Origin: Teredinibacter haidensis
GTDB lineage: Bacteria; Pseudomonadota; Gammaproteobacteria; Pseudomonadales; Cellvibrionaceae
Assembly: GCF_014211975.1 (NCBI RefSeq)
Contig: NZ_CP060084.1
Span: 3,421,001-3,485,000 of the forward strand
Direction of reading: 5' to 3'
Length of the DNA: 64,000 nucleotides
The notes beneath the pieces were generated by a model that saw only the letters and a program-made list of their open reading frames with translations, searched no databases and was not told where the DNA came from. Position 1 is the first letter of the stretch, and every line of letters begins with the position of its first letter. The position numbers were made by a program, and so were the translations under genes. Positions 35,021 through 43,767 of the stretch are shown one piece after another.

Positions 35021-37750
35021 ATGGATCACCGCAGATCGGAGCCCCCCCCCAAATCCCTGTGGCACCACCAGGAAGCACAGGACGTATTGAAATACTTGTC
35101 GAGCAAAACTTCCGGTTTAAGCCAGCAGGAAGCTTCAAGACGATTGTTAGAATTCGGCGCCAACCAACTTCCACAAACCAAAACTAAAAACCCCCTCTTA
35201 CGCTTTTTTCAACAATTCAATAATGTTCTGATTTACGTTCTGCTGGTTGCGGGAATAGGTACGCTGCTACTCCACCACTTGATTGATGCCAGTGTTATCT
35301 TCGCGGTGGTATTCCTTAATGCACTGATAGGTTTTATTCAGGAGGGCAAGGCCGAAGACGCGCTGCAGAAAATTCGCCAGATGCTGTCTCCCTGTGCGGA
35401 AGTGATGCGCGATGGCCATCACCATACCGTCGATGCCAGGGAGCTGGTACCCGGCGATATCGTGATACTACACGCGGGCGACAAAGTACCTGCCGATATC
35501 CGGTTACTCTCTGTAAAAAGCCTGCAAGTACAAGAAGCGGTGTTGACCGGCGAATCAGTGGCGGTGGAGAAAGACCTCAACCCTGTCTCCCAGAACGCCG
35601 TGCTGGGTGATCGTCGCTGCATGTGTTATTCCGGCACACTGGTCAGCCACGGCCAGAGCACCGGTATCGTAGTCAACACTGGCGCCCATACCGAAATTGG
35701 TCGCATCAGCCATATGGTTGCCCAGGTACGCCCCTCAACAACGCCTTTGTTGAAGCAAATGGGGGAATTTGGCCGCTGGCTATCCGCCGCAATTCTGGTG
35801 ATTGCAGCCCTCAACTTTGCTTTTGGAATCTGGATTCACAGCTATACAGCGTCTACGATGTTTCTCGCTTCCGTCAGCCTCGCTGTGGCAGCCATTCCAG
35901 AGGGGCTGCCAGCCATAATGACTATAACCCTGGCCATCGGCGTGCAGCGTATGGCCAGGCGCAATGCTATTATCCGCCGCCTGCCAGCAGTGGAAACCCT
36001 AGGCGCCGTTAGCGTTATCTGTTCCGATAAAACAGGAACCCTCACCCGCAATGAAATGACCGTACGCAACGCCGCCACCGCCGAGCACGACTTTGACTTT
36101 GAGGGCACCGGATACGCGCCGCACGGCGGCATCCGCCTGAATGGTTGCGATATAGAACCCGATCATGGGCCTGTTTTGTGGAAAATGTTGCACGCCGCTG
36201 TACTGTGCAACGAATCCGCTCTGGAAACTCACCCAGAAGACTCTAATCTTTTCCATGTTGCCGGAGACCCCATGGAAGGCGCTCTGCTGATCGCCGCGCT
36301 GAAAGCCGGAATTGAATCCGACAACCTCAACAAACAATTCCCTCGCACCGACTTAATACCCTTCGAATCCGAACATCGCTTTATGGCCACCCTCCACCAC
36401 AGCCATAAGAATGAAGCATACATTTACTTAAAAGGTGCACCAGAAGACGTACTGGCGATGTGCGACTGGCAAAAAACAGTAGCGGGCGATGTGCAGAAAC
36501 TAGCAAAAAGCTACTGGCTCGAAAAACTGGAGGAATATGCAGCCAAGGGCCAGCGGGTACTGGCACTGGCGATGAAGCCCGTAAACCAGAACCAACGCAC
36601 ACTCAACTTCAAGGATGTTGAAAAGGGCCTGATTATGCTCGGCCTGTTTGGTCTTATCGATCCACCAAGGGAGGAAGCCATTCGCGCGGTTGAACGCTGC
36701 CAAAAGGCGGGCATTCGCGTAAAAATGATTACCGGTGATCACGCAGCCACCGCTAAAGCCATCGCCAACCAGCTGAATCTCGCTAACACCGAGGAGGCGC
36801 TGATTGGCGAGGATATAATGGCTATGAGCGAAGACGAGCTGCGCAGCAAGGTCGAGAGCATTGATATCTATGCGAGAGTAGATCCCGAACATAAATTGCA
36901 ATTGGTGAAGCTTCTGCAAGAGCGTGGTTTTATCGCTGCGATGACCGGCGATGGCATTAACGATGCGCCCGCCCTCAAGCGCGCCAACGTCGGTATTGCT
37001 ATGGGGTGCAATGGTACAGAAGCCGCTAAGGAAGCCGCCGAAATGGTGTTGGCCGACGATAACTTTGCCTCTATCAGCCATGCCGTAGAAGAGGGCCGCA
37101 CCGTTTACGACAATCTAAAAAAGGCGATTTTATTTATCCTACCCACCAATGGTGGCGAGGCGTTGATAGTTCTGGCCGCCGTTATATTTGGCTTTCAAGA
37201 GTTACCGCTCACCCCGGTACAGATCTTATGGGTCAATATGATTACCGCCGTTACCCTCGCCCTCTCGCTGGCATTTGAACCTTCAGAACAACGGGTGATG
37301 TCGCGACCACCACGGGACCCAGACAAACCCCTGCTTTCACCCCTGCTGATTTGGCGCATCGCATTTGTATCCTCTATTCTTGCCGCTGGCACCATCGGCT
37401 TGTATTTGTGGCAATTAGAGCAGCAACACAGTGTTGAAACGGCACGCACCGTTGCCGTCAACACGCTGGTCATGTTCGAAATATTCTATTTATTTAATTC
37501 GCGCTATATCCTGGCATCGGTGTTGAGTATTCAGGGCCTATTTGGAAACCGATTCGTATTGATCGCGATTGCCCTACTGATTTTTTTCCAGCTGTGCTTC
37601 ACCTACCTATCGCCATTGCAAATACTGTTCGGCACAACCGCCATTAGTGGCCATCACTGGCTAGAGATCATTGCCATTTCCAGCTCTGTTTTTATTCTGG
37701 TTGAACTAGAAAAATCCATTATTCGCTGGCGGCGTCCAAACGCCGCGTAG
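35021..37750 (+). CDS. P2-type cation-transporting ATPase (Ca2+ or Na+/K+ class)
   Basis: The 909-residue pump begins with a cation-ATPase N-terminal domain (L-S-Q-Q-E-A-S-R-R-L-L-E-F-G-A-N). It has V-L-T-G-E-S in the actuator, A-I-P-E-G-L-P-A in M4, the phosphorylation motif C-S-D-K-T-G-T-L-T near residue 336, T-G-D-H-A-A-T-A and M-T-G-D-G-I-N-D-A-P-A. M6 reads N-M-I-T-A-V-T-L-A-L, different from the N-L-V-T-D-G of calcium pumps, so ion choice is uncertain. GGAG lies about 12 bases before the ATG at 35021; a TTG at 35012 is an alternative start. It is an inner-membrane protein. It stands alone, convergent with ribA. Confidence 0.9.
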   Translation: MDHRRSEPPPKSLWHHQEAQDVLKYLSSKTSGLSQQEASRRLLEFGANQLPQTKTKNPLLRFFQQFNNVLIYVLLVAGIGTLLLHHLIDASVIFAVVFLNALIGFIQEGKAEDALQKIRQMLSPCAEVMRDGHHHTVDARELVPGDIVILHAGDKVPADIRLLSVKSLQVQEAVLTGESVAVEKDLNPVSQNAVLGDRRCMCYSGTLVSHGQSTGIVVNTGAHTEIGRISHMVAQVRPSTTPLLKQMGEFGRWLSAAILVIAALNFAFGIWIHSYTASTMFLASVSLAVAAIPEGLPAIMTITLAIGVQRMARRNAIIRRLPAVETLGAVSVICSDKTGTLTRNEMTVRNAATAEHDFDFEGTGYAPHGGIRLNGCDIEPDHGPVLWKMLHAAVLCNESALETHPEDSNLFHVAGDPMEGALLIAALKAGIESDNLNKQFPRTDLIPFESEHRFMATLHHSHKNEAYIYLKGAPEDVLAMCDWQKTVAGDVQKLAKSYWLEKLEEYAAKGQRVLALAMKPVNQNQRTLNFKDVEKGLIMLGLFGLIDPPREEAIRAVERCQKAGIRVKMITGDHAATAKAIANQLNLANTEEALIGEDIMAMSEDELRSKVESIDIYARVDPEHKLQLVKLLQERGFIAAMTGDGINDAPALKRANVGIAMGCNGTEAAKEAAEMVLADDNFASISHAVEEGRTVYDNLKKAILFILPTNGGEALIVLAAVIFGFQELPLTPVQILWVNMITAVTLALSLAFEPSEQRVMSRPPRDPDKPLLSPLLIWRIAFVSSILAAGTIGLYLWQLEQQHSVETARTVAVNTLVMFEIFYLFNSRYILASVLSIQGLFGNRFVLIAIALLIFFQLCFTYLSPLQILFGTTAISGHHWLEIIAISSSVFILVELEKSIIRWRRPNAA

Positions 37751-37853
37751 ATGGACAAGTATAACGGGCGCTTCAAGCACGCTCGTAAAAACGTATTTTC
37801 ACGAATTTATAAAATATCTATCGCGGCGCAGTCGGTTAGTAAGAAAGTGAACG

Positions 37854-38447
37854 TTATTTTTTATCTAGCAAATGTCCCAGTTTGCCGCGCTTGGTATCGA
37901 GATAATGCTGGTTGTGTGGATTTCTCCCCGTTTCGTGAGCCTGCCGTTCGGTCACTTCTACTCCGGCGTCTTCCAGCGCTTTAATTTTGCGCGGATTATT
38001 GGTCATCAATTTCACACGTTTAATGCCCATTTTTTCGAACATGGGTTTAAGCATGGAATAGTCGCGAATATCGGCACCGAAACCGAGCTGCTCGTTCGCT
38101 TCAACGGTATCGGCACCCTTATCTTGCAAGTTATAGGCGCGGATTTTATTGACCAAGCCTATCCCTCGTCCTTCCTGGCGCAAGTAGAAAATGGCTCCTC
38201 GCCCTTCCACCGCAATCCGGTGCATGGCCGCCTGTAGCTGTGCACCGCAGTCACAGCGCAGAGAGAAAAGTGCATCGCCCGTCAGGCATTCTGAATGGAT
38301 GCGAACCAGTACGGGCTCATCGGTCGCCACCTCTCCCATGGATAGCACAATATGCTCTTTATCAGTACTGTCATCGGTAAAACCGTGCATTTCGAACATT
38401 CCCCAGGAGGTGGGGAGCTTGGAGGATTCTACATAGTTAACGGTCAC
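37854..38447 (-). CDS. ribA: GTP cyclohydrolase II
   Basis: The 197-residue enzyme opens GTP to the first riboflavin precursor. The zinc site is complete: R-I-H-S-E-C-L-T-G-D then L-R-C-D-C-G. The substrate-binding Y-L-R-Q-E-G-R-G-I-G-L and the R-D-Y near M-L-K-P are present, and the C-terminal T-N-N-P-R-K-I motif is typical. It lies at the distal end of the riboflavin/pgpA gene run. It is needed because the GCHII half of the RibBA protein encoded at 41646-42755 has lost its zinc cysteines. Confidence 0.95.
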   Translation of the reverse strand: MTVNYVESSKLPTSWGMFEMHGFTDDSTDKEHIVLSMGEVATDEPVLVRIHSECLTGDALFSLRCDCGAQLQAAMHRIAVEGRGAIFYLRQEGRGIGLVNKIRAYNLQDKGADTVEANEQLGFGADIRDYSMLKPMFEKMGIKRVKLMTNNPRKIKALEDAGVEVTERQAHETGRNPHNQHYLDTKRGKLGHLLDKK

Positions 38448-38475
38448 TCAATTACCTTCTGCTTCTTCATAGTAT

Positions 38476-39129
38476 TCAATATTTGGCCTGCAGAATCAGA
38501 ACGCCCTGCTCTACACGCATATTTACGCGACTTAAAAAACTGTTGCCCAATAAAATCTGGCGGGGTGAACTCCCTTCAATCACAACCGCTCGTACATTAT
38601 TGAGGGTGATTGTGCCAACGATGACCTTGCTCAGATTTATCTCAAAGCCATTGACCATACCGTTGGCGGTGGAGACTGCTTGTCGGTTCCCGTGACGATA
38701 CTTAACGCCCAAGCTCGTGGCCTGCTGAGAGCTGATAGCAATGGAACTCGCACCCGTATCGACCAAAAACTTAGTCGATCTCCCGTTAATACTTCCCGTG
38801 GCAAGGTAGTGGCCATTGTGGCCGCTGGGCAAGCGCACTATGGCTTTATCCGGGGTCTGATACTGCCCACCCACGGCACGAGATAAACGCAATTTATGCC
38901 GCTTGCCGTCTATTTCTACCAGCGCAAATTTACTGTTGGATTCGATTAACTTTACGCCTTCCGGCGACGTTTTACCCTGTTTTAGCAAACGCTGCTGGCC
39001 ATCGATAACGAAAATTGCGCTACCTTTAAATAGGCCCTTAACCTCAACCGCAGGTGACGCCTCCACCACGACCACCTGTAGCAGCAGCCACGCGGCAAAC
39101 CAATAGTGAGATTTGAATCGCTGAACCAT
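38476..39129 (-). CDS. Retropepsin-like aspartic protease (TIGR02281-type, clan AA)
   Basis: The 217-residue protein has a signal peptide or N-terminal anchor (about 8-25). Its retropepsin-like domain has the active-site motif F-L-V-D-T-G-A-S-S-I-A-I near residue 125 and the family's L-L-G-N-S-F-L-S-R near the C-terminus. The preceding region (about 30-90) resembles the N-terminal SH3-like part seen in this group. It would act as a dimeric protease in the periplasm. It lies between pgpA and ribA in the riboflavin run, with no known link to that pathway. Confidence 0.85.
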   Translation of the reverse strand: MVQRFKSHYWFAAWLLLQVVVVEASPAVEVKGLFKGSAIFVIDGQQRLLKQGKTSPEGVKLIESNSKFALVEIDGKRHKLRLSRAVGGQYQTPDKAIVRLPSGHNGHYLATGSINGRSTKFLVDTGASSIAISSQQATSLGVKYRHGNRQAVSTANGMVNGFEINLSKVIVGTITLNNVRAVVIEGSSPRQILLGNSFLSRVNMRVEQGVLILQAKY

Positions 39130-39155
39130 GGTGATCCCTCAACAAAGACAAACGT

Positions 39156-39638
39156 TTACAGCATACCGTACGCCAGCAGCAACTGCAGTATTACCGCCGC
39201 CGCGATACCAGCCATAACGTCATCGACCATAATACCAAAACCGCCGTGTACCTTGCGATCGACCCAGCTGATAGGCCAGGGTTTGGCCATGTCAAAAATT
39301 CGAAATAACACAAAGCCCGCTGTCAGAGTTTGCCAGCTAAGTGGAACTGCAATCATGGTAATCCACAGGCCGACAAATTCATCCCAAACAATTCCTTTGT
39401 GGTCGTGCACACCCAATTTTTTTGAGGCATAGCCACAAAGGTATATACCAACAAGGGCAGCCGTAAGCACCAGCGCCAAGTAATAAGGCATTGCCAAGGG
39501 CGCCATTAACCAGAACAGGGGAACAGCCACCAGTGTGCCCATGGTGCCGGGCACGATGGGCGACAGGCCAGAGCCAAAGCCAAAGGCAAGCAATAAGCGT
39601 GGATCACGCATCAGAAGAGAAAACGGAGGATTATCCAA
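39156..39638 (-). CDS. pgpA: Phosphatidylglycerophosphatase A
   Basis: The 160-residue inner-membrane enzyme removes phosphate from phosphatidylglycerol phosphate. The family motifs are present: F-G-F-G-S-G-L-S-P-I-V-P-G-T-M-G-T-L near the start, D-H-K-G-I-V-W-D-E-F-V-G in the middle, F-R-I-F-D-M-A-K-P-W-P-I and G-G-F-G-I-M-V-D-D-V-M-A-G near the end, with the acidic metal ligands in place. It overlaps thiL by eight bases, the classic nusB-thiL-pgpA arrangement. Confidence 0.95.
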   Translation of the reverse strand: MDNPPFSLLMRDPRLLLAFGFGSGLSPIVPGTMGTLVAVPLFWLMAPLAMPYYLALVLTAALVGIYLCGYASKKLGVHDHKGIVWDEFVGLWITMIAVPLSWQTLTAGFVLFRIFDMAKPWPISWVDRKVHGGFGIMVDDVMAGIAAAVILQLLLAYGML

Positions 39639-40584
39639 AATGATTATACCCTGTAGCTTGGATCGTAAAGGGTTTGCCCAGCAGAAGACAGTTCACCCCC
39701 TGCCCGTGAGTTATTTCACCAATAAGCGTTGCGTCCAGCCCCCGATCGATTAAGCCTTCCATCCCCACCAGATGATCCCGCGGCACGGTGAAACACAACT
39801 GGTAGTCATCTCCCCCGGCCAGCGCCCAGTTGTACTGCTGTGTGTTGCTGGCAAATTTGAGAACAGCTGGGGACATCGGTAGGCTTTCCACGTATATTTC
39901 GGCCCCCACCTGACTGGCAGCACAAATATGTCCAAGATCGGCCACCAGGCCGTCGGAGATGTCGATGGCGGCGCTGGCCAGTGGCGCCAGAGCGTGCGCT
40001 GCTTTAAAACGGGGCACCGGGTGATAATATCGGTTCGTCAGATAGTGGGAGGCTTCGTTATCGGTTTTCAGTGTGCTGTTCAATACGGCCAGCGCGGCAG
40101 CACCGTCGCCCAGTGTCCCGGTCACAAAAATCATATCGCCCAGTTCAGCGCCTCCGCGAACCAGGGCTTTATTTGGCTCAACGGCCCCCATGACTTGTAT
40201 GCTAATCGCCAGCGGCCCTCGAGTCGTGTCCCCACCAACCAGCTCGCAATCGTAATCGCTAGCCACCTGAAACAAGCCTTTACTGAAGGGCGCAACCCAT
40301 TGTTCATCTGCCACCGGCATCGTCAGGCAGAGGGTAAACCACAGGGGCTCAGCACCCATAGCAGCTAGGTCGGAAAGGGATACACAAAGCGCGCGCGCGG
40401 CAATAGATTGGGGATCACCGTTCGCAGGAAAGTGAACGTCTGCTACCAGAGTGTCAACCGAAATTGCCAGTTGCTTGCCAGCGGGCATATTTAGCAGTGA
40501 GCAATCGTCACCCACACCCAGAGCCACGGTGTTACACATCACACTGCGCTTAAAATAGCGATTGATTAGCTCGAATTCATTCAT
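39631..40584 (-). CDS. thiL: Thiamine-monophosphate kinase
   Basis: The 317-residue enzyme makes thiamine pyrophosphate from thiamine phosphate and ATP. It has the PurM-like fold signatures: G-V-G-D-D-C-S-L-L near residue 24, S-V-D-T-L-V-A-D-V-H-F then A-L-C-V-S-L-S-D-L-A-A-M-G, V-G-G-D-T-T-R-G, I-D-I-S-D-G-L-V-A-D-L and A-L-A-G-G-D-D-Y-Q-L. It is tightly spaced behind nusB (9 bases) and overlaps pgpA, so it is translationally coupled. Confidence 0.95.
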   Translation of the reverse strand: MNEFELINRYFKRSVMCNTVALGVGDDCSLLNMPAGKQLAISVDTLVADVHFPANGDPQSIAARALCVSLSDLAAMGAEPLWFTLCLTMPVADEQWVAPFSKGLFQVASDYDCELVGGDTTRGPLAISIQVMGAVEPNKALVRGGAELGDMIFVTGTLGDGAAALAVLNSTLKTDNEASHYLTNRYYHPVPRFKAAHALAPLASAAIDISDGLVADLGHICAASQVGAEIYVESLPMSPAVLKFASNTQQYNWALAGGDDYQLCFTVPRDHLVGMEGLIDRGLDATLIGEITHGQGVNCLLLGKPFTIQATGYNHFG

Positions 40585-40593
40585 GCTGCTACG

Positions 40594-41037
40594 TTATTTT
40601 TTTTTTGCCTCGACTTCCACTTTACGCAGGTCTGCCGCAACCCTATCCAGTACACCATTAACAAACTTATGGCTGTCTTCAGCACCAAATTTTTTCGCCA
40701 GATTCACCGCTTCGTTGATCACCACTCGGTAGGGAACATCGACGCGATGTTTAAATTCATAACTGCCCTGACGTAATAACGCCAGAGTGACAGGATCCAA
40801 CTGATCCACGGTCATCGCTTTCAGGTAGGGCTTAAAACACTCATCCAGCACACTTTTTTCCGCAGCCACTCCGTGAAAAAGTTCATGAAAATACTCTGTA
40901 TCGACCTTAGACATATCGTTATCCGCATGAAACTCGGCTTCGATAACGTTAATCGGATTACCACTCATCTGCCATTGATAGATGGCCTGCATGGAAAAGT
41001 GGCGGGCGCGGCTGCGGGTTGCGGCTGAAACTTTCAT
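40594..41037 (-). CDS. nusB: Transcription antitermination factor NusB
   Basis: The 147-residue helical protein begins with R-S-R-A-R-H-F-S-M-Q-A-I-Y-Q-W and ends with the family's F-G-A-E-D-S-H-K-F-V-N-G-V-L-D. With NusE it binds boxA RNA and keeps polymerase processive on ribosomal operons. It lies 127 bases downstream of ribH and immediately upstream of thiL, as in many proteobacteria. Confidence 0.94.
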   Translation of the reverse strand: MKVSAATRSRARHFSMQAIYQWQMSGNPINVIEAEFHADNDMSKVDTEYFHELFHGVAAEKSVLDECFKPYLKAMTVDQLDPVTLALLRQGSYEFKHRVDVPYRVVINEAVNLAKKFGAEDSHKFVNGVLDRVAADLRKVEVEAKKK

Positions 41038-41164
41038 TGATTAAAAACCTTAAAAAAACGGAAGATTGGGCTACGCATTGCTAGACCCAATCTGCGGGTA
41101 TGAAATATGAAGGGAGGGCAGGCTGGATTCAGCAGAGCAAAATCCAACGATAGAACCCGATAAA

Positions 41165-41653
41165 TTAAAGCTTAGCCATAAGCGATACCATTTCCAGCGC
41201 AGTCTCGGCAGCTTCACAACCTTTGTTGCCAGCTTTGGTACCAGAGCGCTCAATAGCCTGCTCAATAGAATCGACGGTAAGCACGCCAAAGGTGACCGGC
41301 AGTCCGGTGTTCAGCGAAACCTGAGCAAGGCCTTTAGTACATTCACCAGCGACATAATCGAAGTGAGGCGTTCCACCGCGAATCACTGCACCCAGGGCAA
41401 TAATCGCATCGTATTTTTTACTCTGTGCCAGCTTTTGTGCCGCCAGCGGGAATTCAAAGGCGCCGGGGGCGTAGACAACTTCGATCTCACTATCGGCAAT
41501 GCCATGACGACGCAAGGTATCCAATGCGCCCTCTTTCAGGTGCTCAACCACAAAGCTGTTCCAACGGCTTACCAAGAGCGCGTATTTTCCTGTGGCTGAT
41601 TTAAAATCACCTTCAATAACGTTAATGGTCATAGTGTTTTCCGTATTATTCAT
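41165..41653 (-). CDS. ribH: 6,7-dimethyl-8-ribityllumazine synthase
   Basis: This 162-residue enzyme condenses 3,4-dihydroxybutanone phosphate with the ribityl-pyrimidine. It contains the diagnostic A-L-G-A-V-I-R-G-G-T-P-H-F-D-Y-V motif with the catalytic His, an early S-R-W-N-S-F-V-V-E-H-L-K-E-G-A segment and V-P-G-A-F-E-F-P near residue 58. It overlaps the ribBA gene by eight bases. The quaternary form (pentamer, decamer or 60-mer) cannot be told from the sequence. Confidence 0.95.
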   Translation of the reverse strand: MNNTENTMTINVIEGDFKSATGKYALLVSRWNSFVVEHLKEGALDTLRRHGIADSEIEVVYAPGAFEFPLAAQKLAQSKKYDAIIALGAVIRGGTPHFDYVAGECTKGLAQVSLNTGLPVTFGVLTVDSIEQAIERSGTKAGNKGCEAAETALEMVSLMAKL

Positions 41654-42755
41654 TCTTCAAATATTCCACAACTTCCAGCTGAAACCCGGAGATTGCATTA
41701 AATTTCAGAGGCGCACTCATCAAGCGCATTTTCTTCACGCCTAAATCCTGAAGGATTTGTGAGCCGGTACCGACCTGTTTGTAACCCACATCCTGCTTCG
41801 GTCGCAACTGTTTGCCCGACAGCAACCAATCGATACTCTCTTCAATTTCGCTCGTGGTTTCATTATGGCAGATCAGTACCAGAATTCCGGCGCCCTCTTC
41901 CGCTACTTTGCGCATAGCTGCCTGAAAATGCCAGGAGGGGTATTCCTGGTTGGCACGTTGTATGGTGAGTACATCTCGCGCAGTACTGCCCACATGCACA
42001 CGCACCAAGACAGCATCTTCGGGGTTGATCTCACCCTTCACCAAAGCGAAGTGCAGTTCGTCACGGGCAGAGTCTCTATACGTTTTCAGCAGAAAATCAC
42101 CAAACTCCGTTTGTACCATACGCTCATTAACACAGTTTACGGTTTTTTCGTGAACCAAACGGTACTGAATCAGATCGGCAATGGTGCCGATTTTCAGATT
42201 GTGCTGCTGCGCAAATTTTTCCAAATCGCCGCGACGCGCCATTGTGCCGTCTTCATTCATAATTTCAACAATTGCCGCCGAGGGGTCAAAACCCGACATA
42301 CGGGCGAGGTCACAACCCGCTTCGGTGTGACCGGCACGGCTGAGAACGCCACCGGCCTGCGACATCAACGGGAAGATATGGCCCGGTTGAACCACGTCTT
42401 TCGGCTTGGCGCCGCGAGCAACCGCAGCCCGAATGGTGCGCGCGCGGTCGGCGGCAGAGATACCAGTGGTTACACCTTCAGCCGCTTCGATCGACACTGT
42501 AAAGTTAGTCGCGTGAACCGCGCGATTATCGCGCACCATTAACGGCAGATCCAACTGGTGACAGCGCTCTTCACTCAGAGTTAAACAGATTAACCCGCGC
42601 GCATGGCTAGCCATAAAATTAATGTCTTCAGCCCGTACCTGATCGGCGGCCATGATCAAATCACCTTCGTTTTCACGGTCTTCGTCATCCATAAGGATAA
42701 CCATTTCACCATGGCGGAAAGCGTCGAGTATTTCTTCAGTTGTATTCAGTTCCAT
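41646..42755 (-). CDS. ribBA: 3,4-dihydroxy-2-butanone 4-phosphate synthase fused to a zinc-less GTP cyclohydrolase II-like domain
   Basis: The 369-residue protein has a complete RibB domain (1-200: D-D-E-D-R-E-N-E-G-D-L, G-H-I-F-P-L, R-A-G-H-T-E-A-G-C-D-L) that makes dihydroxybutanone phosphate from ribulose 5-phosphate. The C-terminal half (205-365) follows RibA in layout, but the zinc site that should read H-S-E-C...C-D-C-G is R-V-H-V-G-S-T-A-R-D with no cysteines. It is therefore not expected to hydrolyse GTP; the separate ribA supplies that step. The gene starts the ribBA-ribH pair after a 333-base gap that carries a riboswitch-like signature. Confidence 0.93.
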   Translation of the reverse strand: MELNTTEEILDAFRHGEMVILMDDEDRENEGDLIMAADQVRAEDINFMASHARGLICLTLSEERCHQLDLPLMVRDNRAVHATNFTVSIEAAEGVTTGISAADRARTIRAAVARGAKPKDVVQPGHIFPLMSQAGGVLSRAGHTEAGCDLARMSGFDPSAAIVEIMNEDGTMARRGDLEKFAQQHNLKIGTIADLIQYRLVHEKTVNCVNERMVQTEFGDFLLKTYRDSARDELHFALVKGEINPEDAVLVRVHVGSTARDVLTIQRANQEYPSWHFQAAMRKVAEEGAGILVLICHNETTSEIEESIDWLLSGKQLRPKQDVGYKQVGTGSQILQDLGVKKMRLMSAPLKFNAISGFQLEVVEYLKNE

Positions 42756-43088
42756 AGTTCTTTACGTCGTTTCCCCAAAAGGGTATTCCAAAATTGGTAA
42801 ATTGATGATGTCTGGTGAAGCATTACGCCTGTAACCGTCGGTGAGAAAAATACTGGCGCGAGCCCTCGGGAATGGGGTTATGGCGCGCTTCAAGAGTTAA
42901 TCTGCGTCGCATATGGTCATTGACTCAAATCAGGCTTTTCGCCATCCGTCGCACAGGTTACTTAATGTCATTGCCGCCCGATACATTTTGAAGGCTGGGA
43001 CCTAGTATTGGCAACTGCGACCCTCGCCACGAGAGGTGTACAGCACTCCCCAGCGATTGATCGTTGCGAGATGACAATGATTTCACCT
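42756..43088. promoter_or_regulatory. Leader region of ribBA with partial FMN-riboswitch-like signature
   Basis: This 333-base gap lies upstream of ribBA on the minus strand, where gammaproteobacteria often place an FMN riboswitch. At 42829-42842 (minus strand) it contains ACCGACGGTTACAG, close to the 3' core of that riboswitch. I could not find the matching 5' half (the G-run, GTGAAATTCCC and ACCGGCGGT) or the closing stem. It may be a decayed or strongly diverged riboswitch, or a chance match. No ORF is present. Confidence 0.4.
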
Positions 43089-43751
43089 CTACTTTAAATA
43101 ACCATTCTCAGCCAAAAACGATTCCGTCATTGAGGCTTTGCCCCCCGATTCCGCAGCTTTGTCCCCCAACAATAAGCGCTCCAGATAACGGGCAATCACG
43201 TCTACTTCCAGATTCAATTTCGTTCCGGGCTGGTAATCACCAATAATAGTTTGCTGCAGGGAGTGGGGCACTATGTTCAAATCAAAATCGCAGCCATTTA
43301 CCCGGTTTACCGTAAGGCTTGTACCATCAACCGTGATAGACCCCTTATGGGCAATATATTTTGCCAGCTCCTTGGGGGCGCGAATCACAAAGTGCTCCGA
43401 GCGAGCGTCTGCCTCGCGCGCGATCACTTCCCCCATGCCATCAACGTGGCCGCTGACAATATGCCCGCCCAGTCGTGATTGTGGCATCAGGGCTTTCTCC
43501 AGATTCACCCGGGTGCCGGGCTTCCAGTTACCCACGCAGGTGAGGCTCAGTGTTTCGAGCGAAACATCAGCCACATAGCCATCACCGGGCAACGCTACAG
43601 CGGTTAAACACACGCCATTGGTCGCAATAGAATCACCAAGCGCCACATCATCCCAGCTCATGCCGGCACTGCGCACCTGCAAGCGCACATCGCCACTGCG
43701 TCTTTCTAGACTGACGATTTCGCCTACGGCTTCAATAATTCCTGTAAACAT
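43089..43751 (-). CDS. ribE: Riboflavin synthase, alpha subunit
   Basis: The 220-residue enzyme dismutates two lumazines to riboflavin. It begins with M-F-T-G-I-I-E-A-V-G-E-I and has two lumazine-binding repeats; the first contains S-I-A-T-N-G-V-C-L-T-A and the second S-I-T-V-D-G-T-S-L-T-V-N, each followed by its conserved barrel strands. G-G-H-I-V-S-G-H-V-D-G joins them. It lies 16 bases after ribD. The gene is called ribC in some organisms. Confidence 0.95.
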   Translation of the reverse strand: MFTGIIEAVGEIVSLERRSGDVRLQVRSAGMSWDDVALGDSIATNGVCLTAVALPGDGYVADVSLETLSLTCVGNWKPGTRVNLEKALMPQSRLGGHIVSGHVDGMGEVIAREADARSEHFVIRAPKELAKYIAHKGSITVDGTSLTVNRVNGCDFDLNIVPHSLQQTIIGDYQPGTKLNLEVDVIARYLERLLLGDKAAESGGKASMTESFLAENGYLK

Positions 43752-43767
43752 ACGTTTTCAGACACTC

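Noticed and set aside
37751..37984. 77-codon frame directly after the P-type ATPase
   Set aside because: It overlaps the 3' end of ribA on the opposite strand and shows no protein-like pattern.
42756..43088. A complete FMN riboswitch upstream of ribBA
   Set aside because: Only the 3' core signature was found; the conserved 5' half and closing stem could not be located, so only a partial signature is reported.
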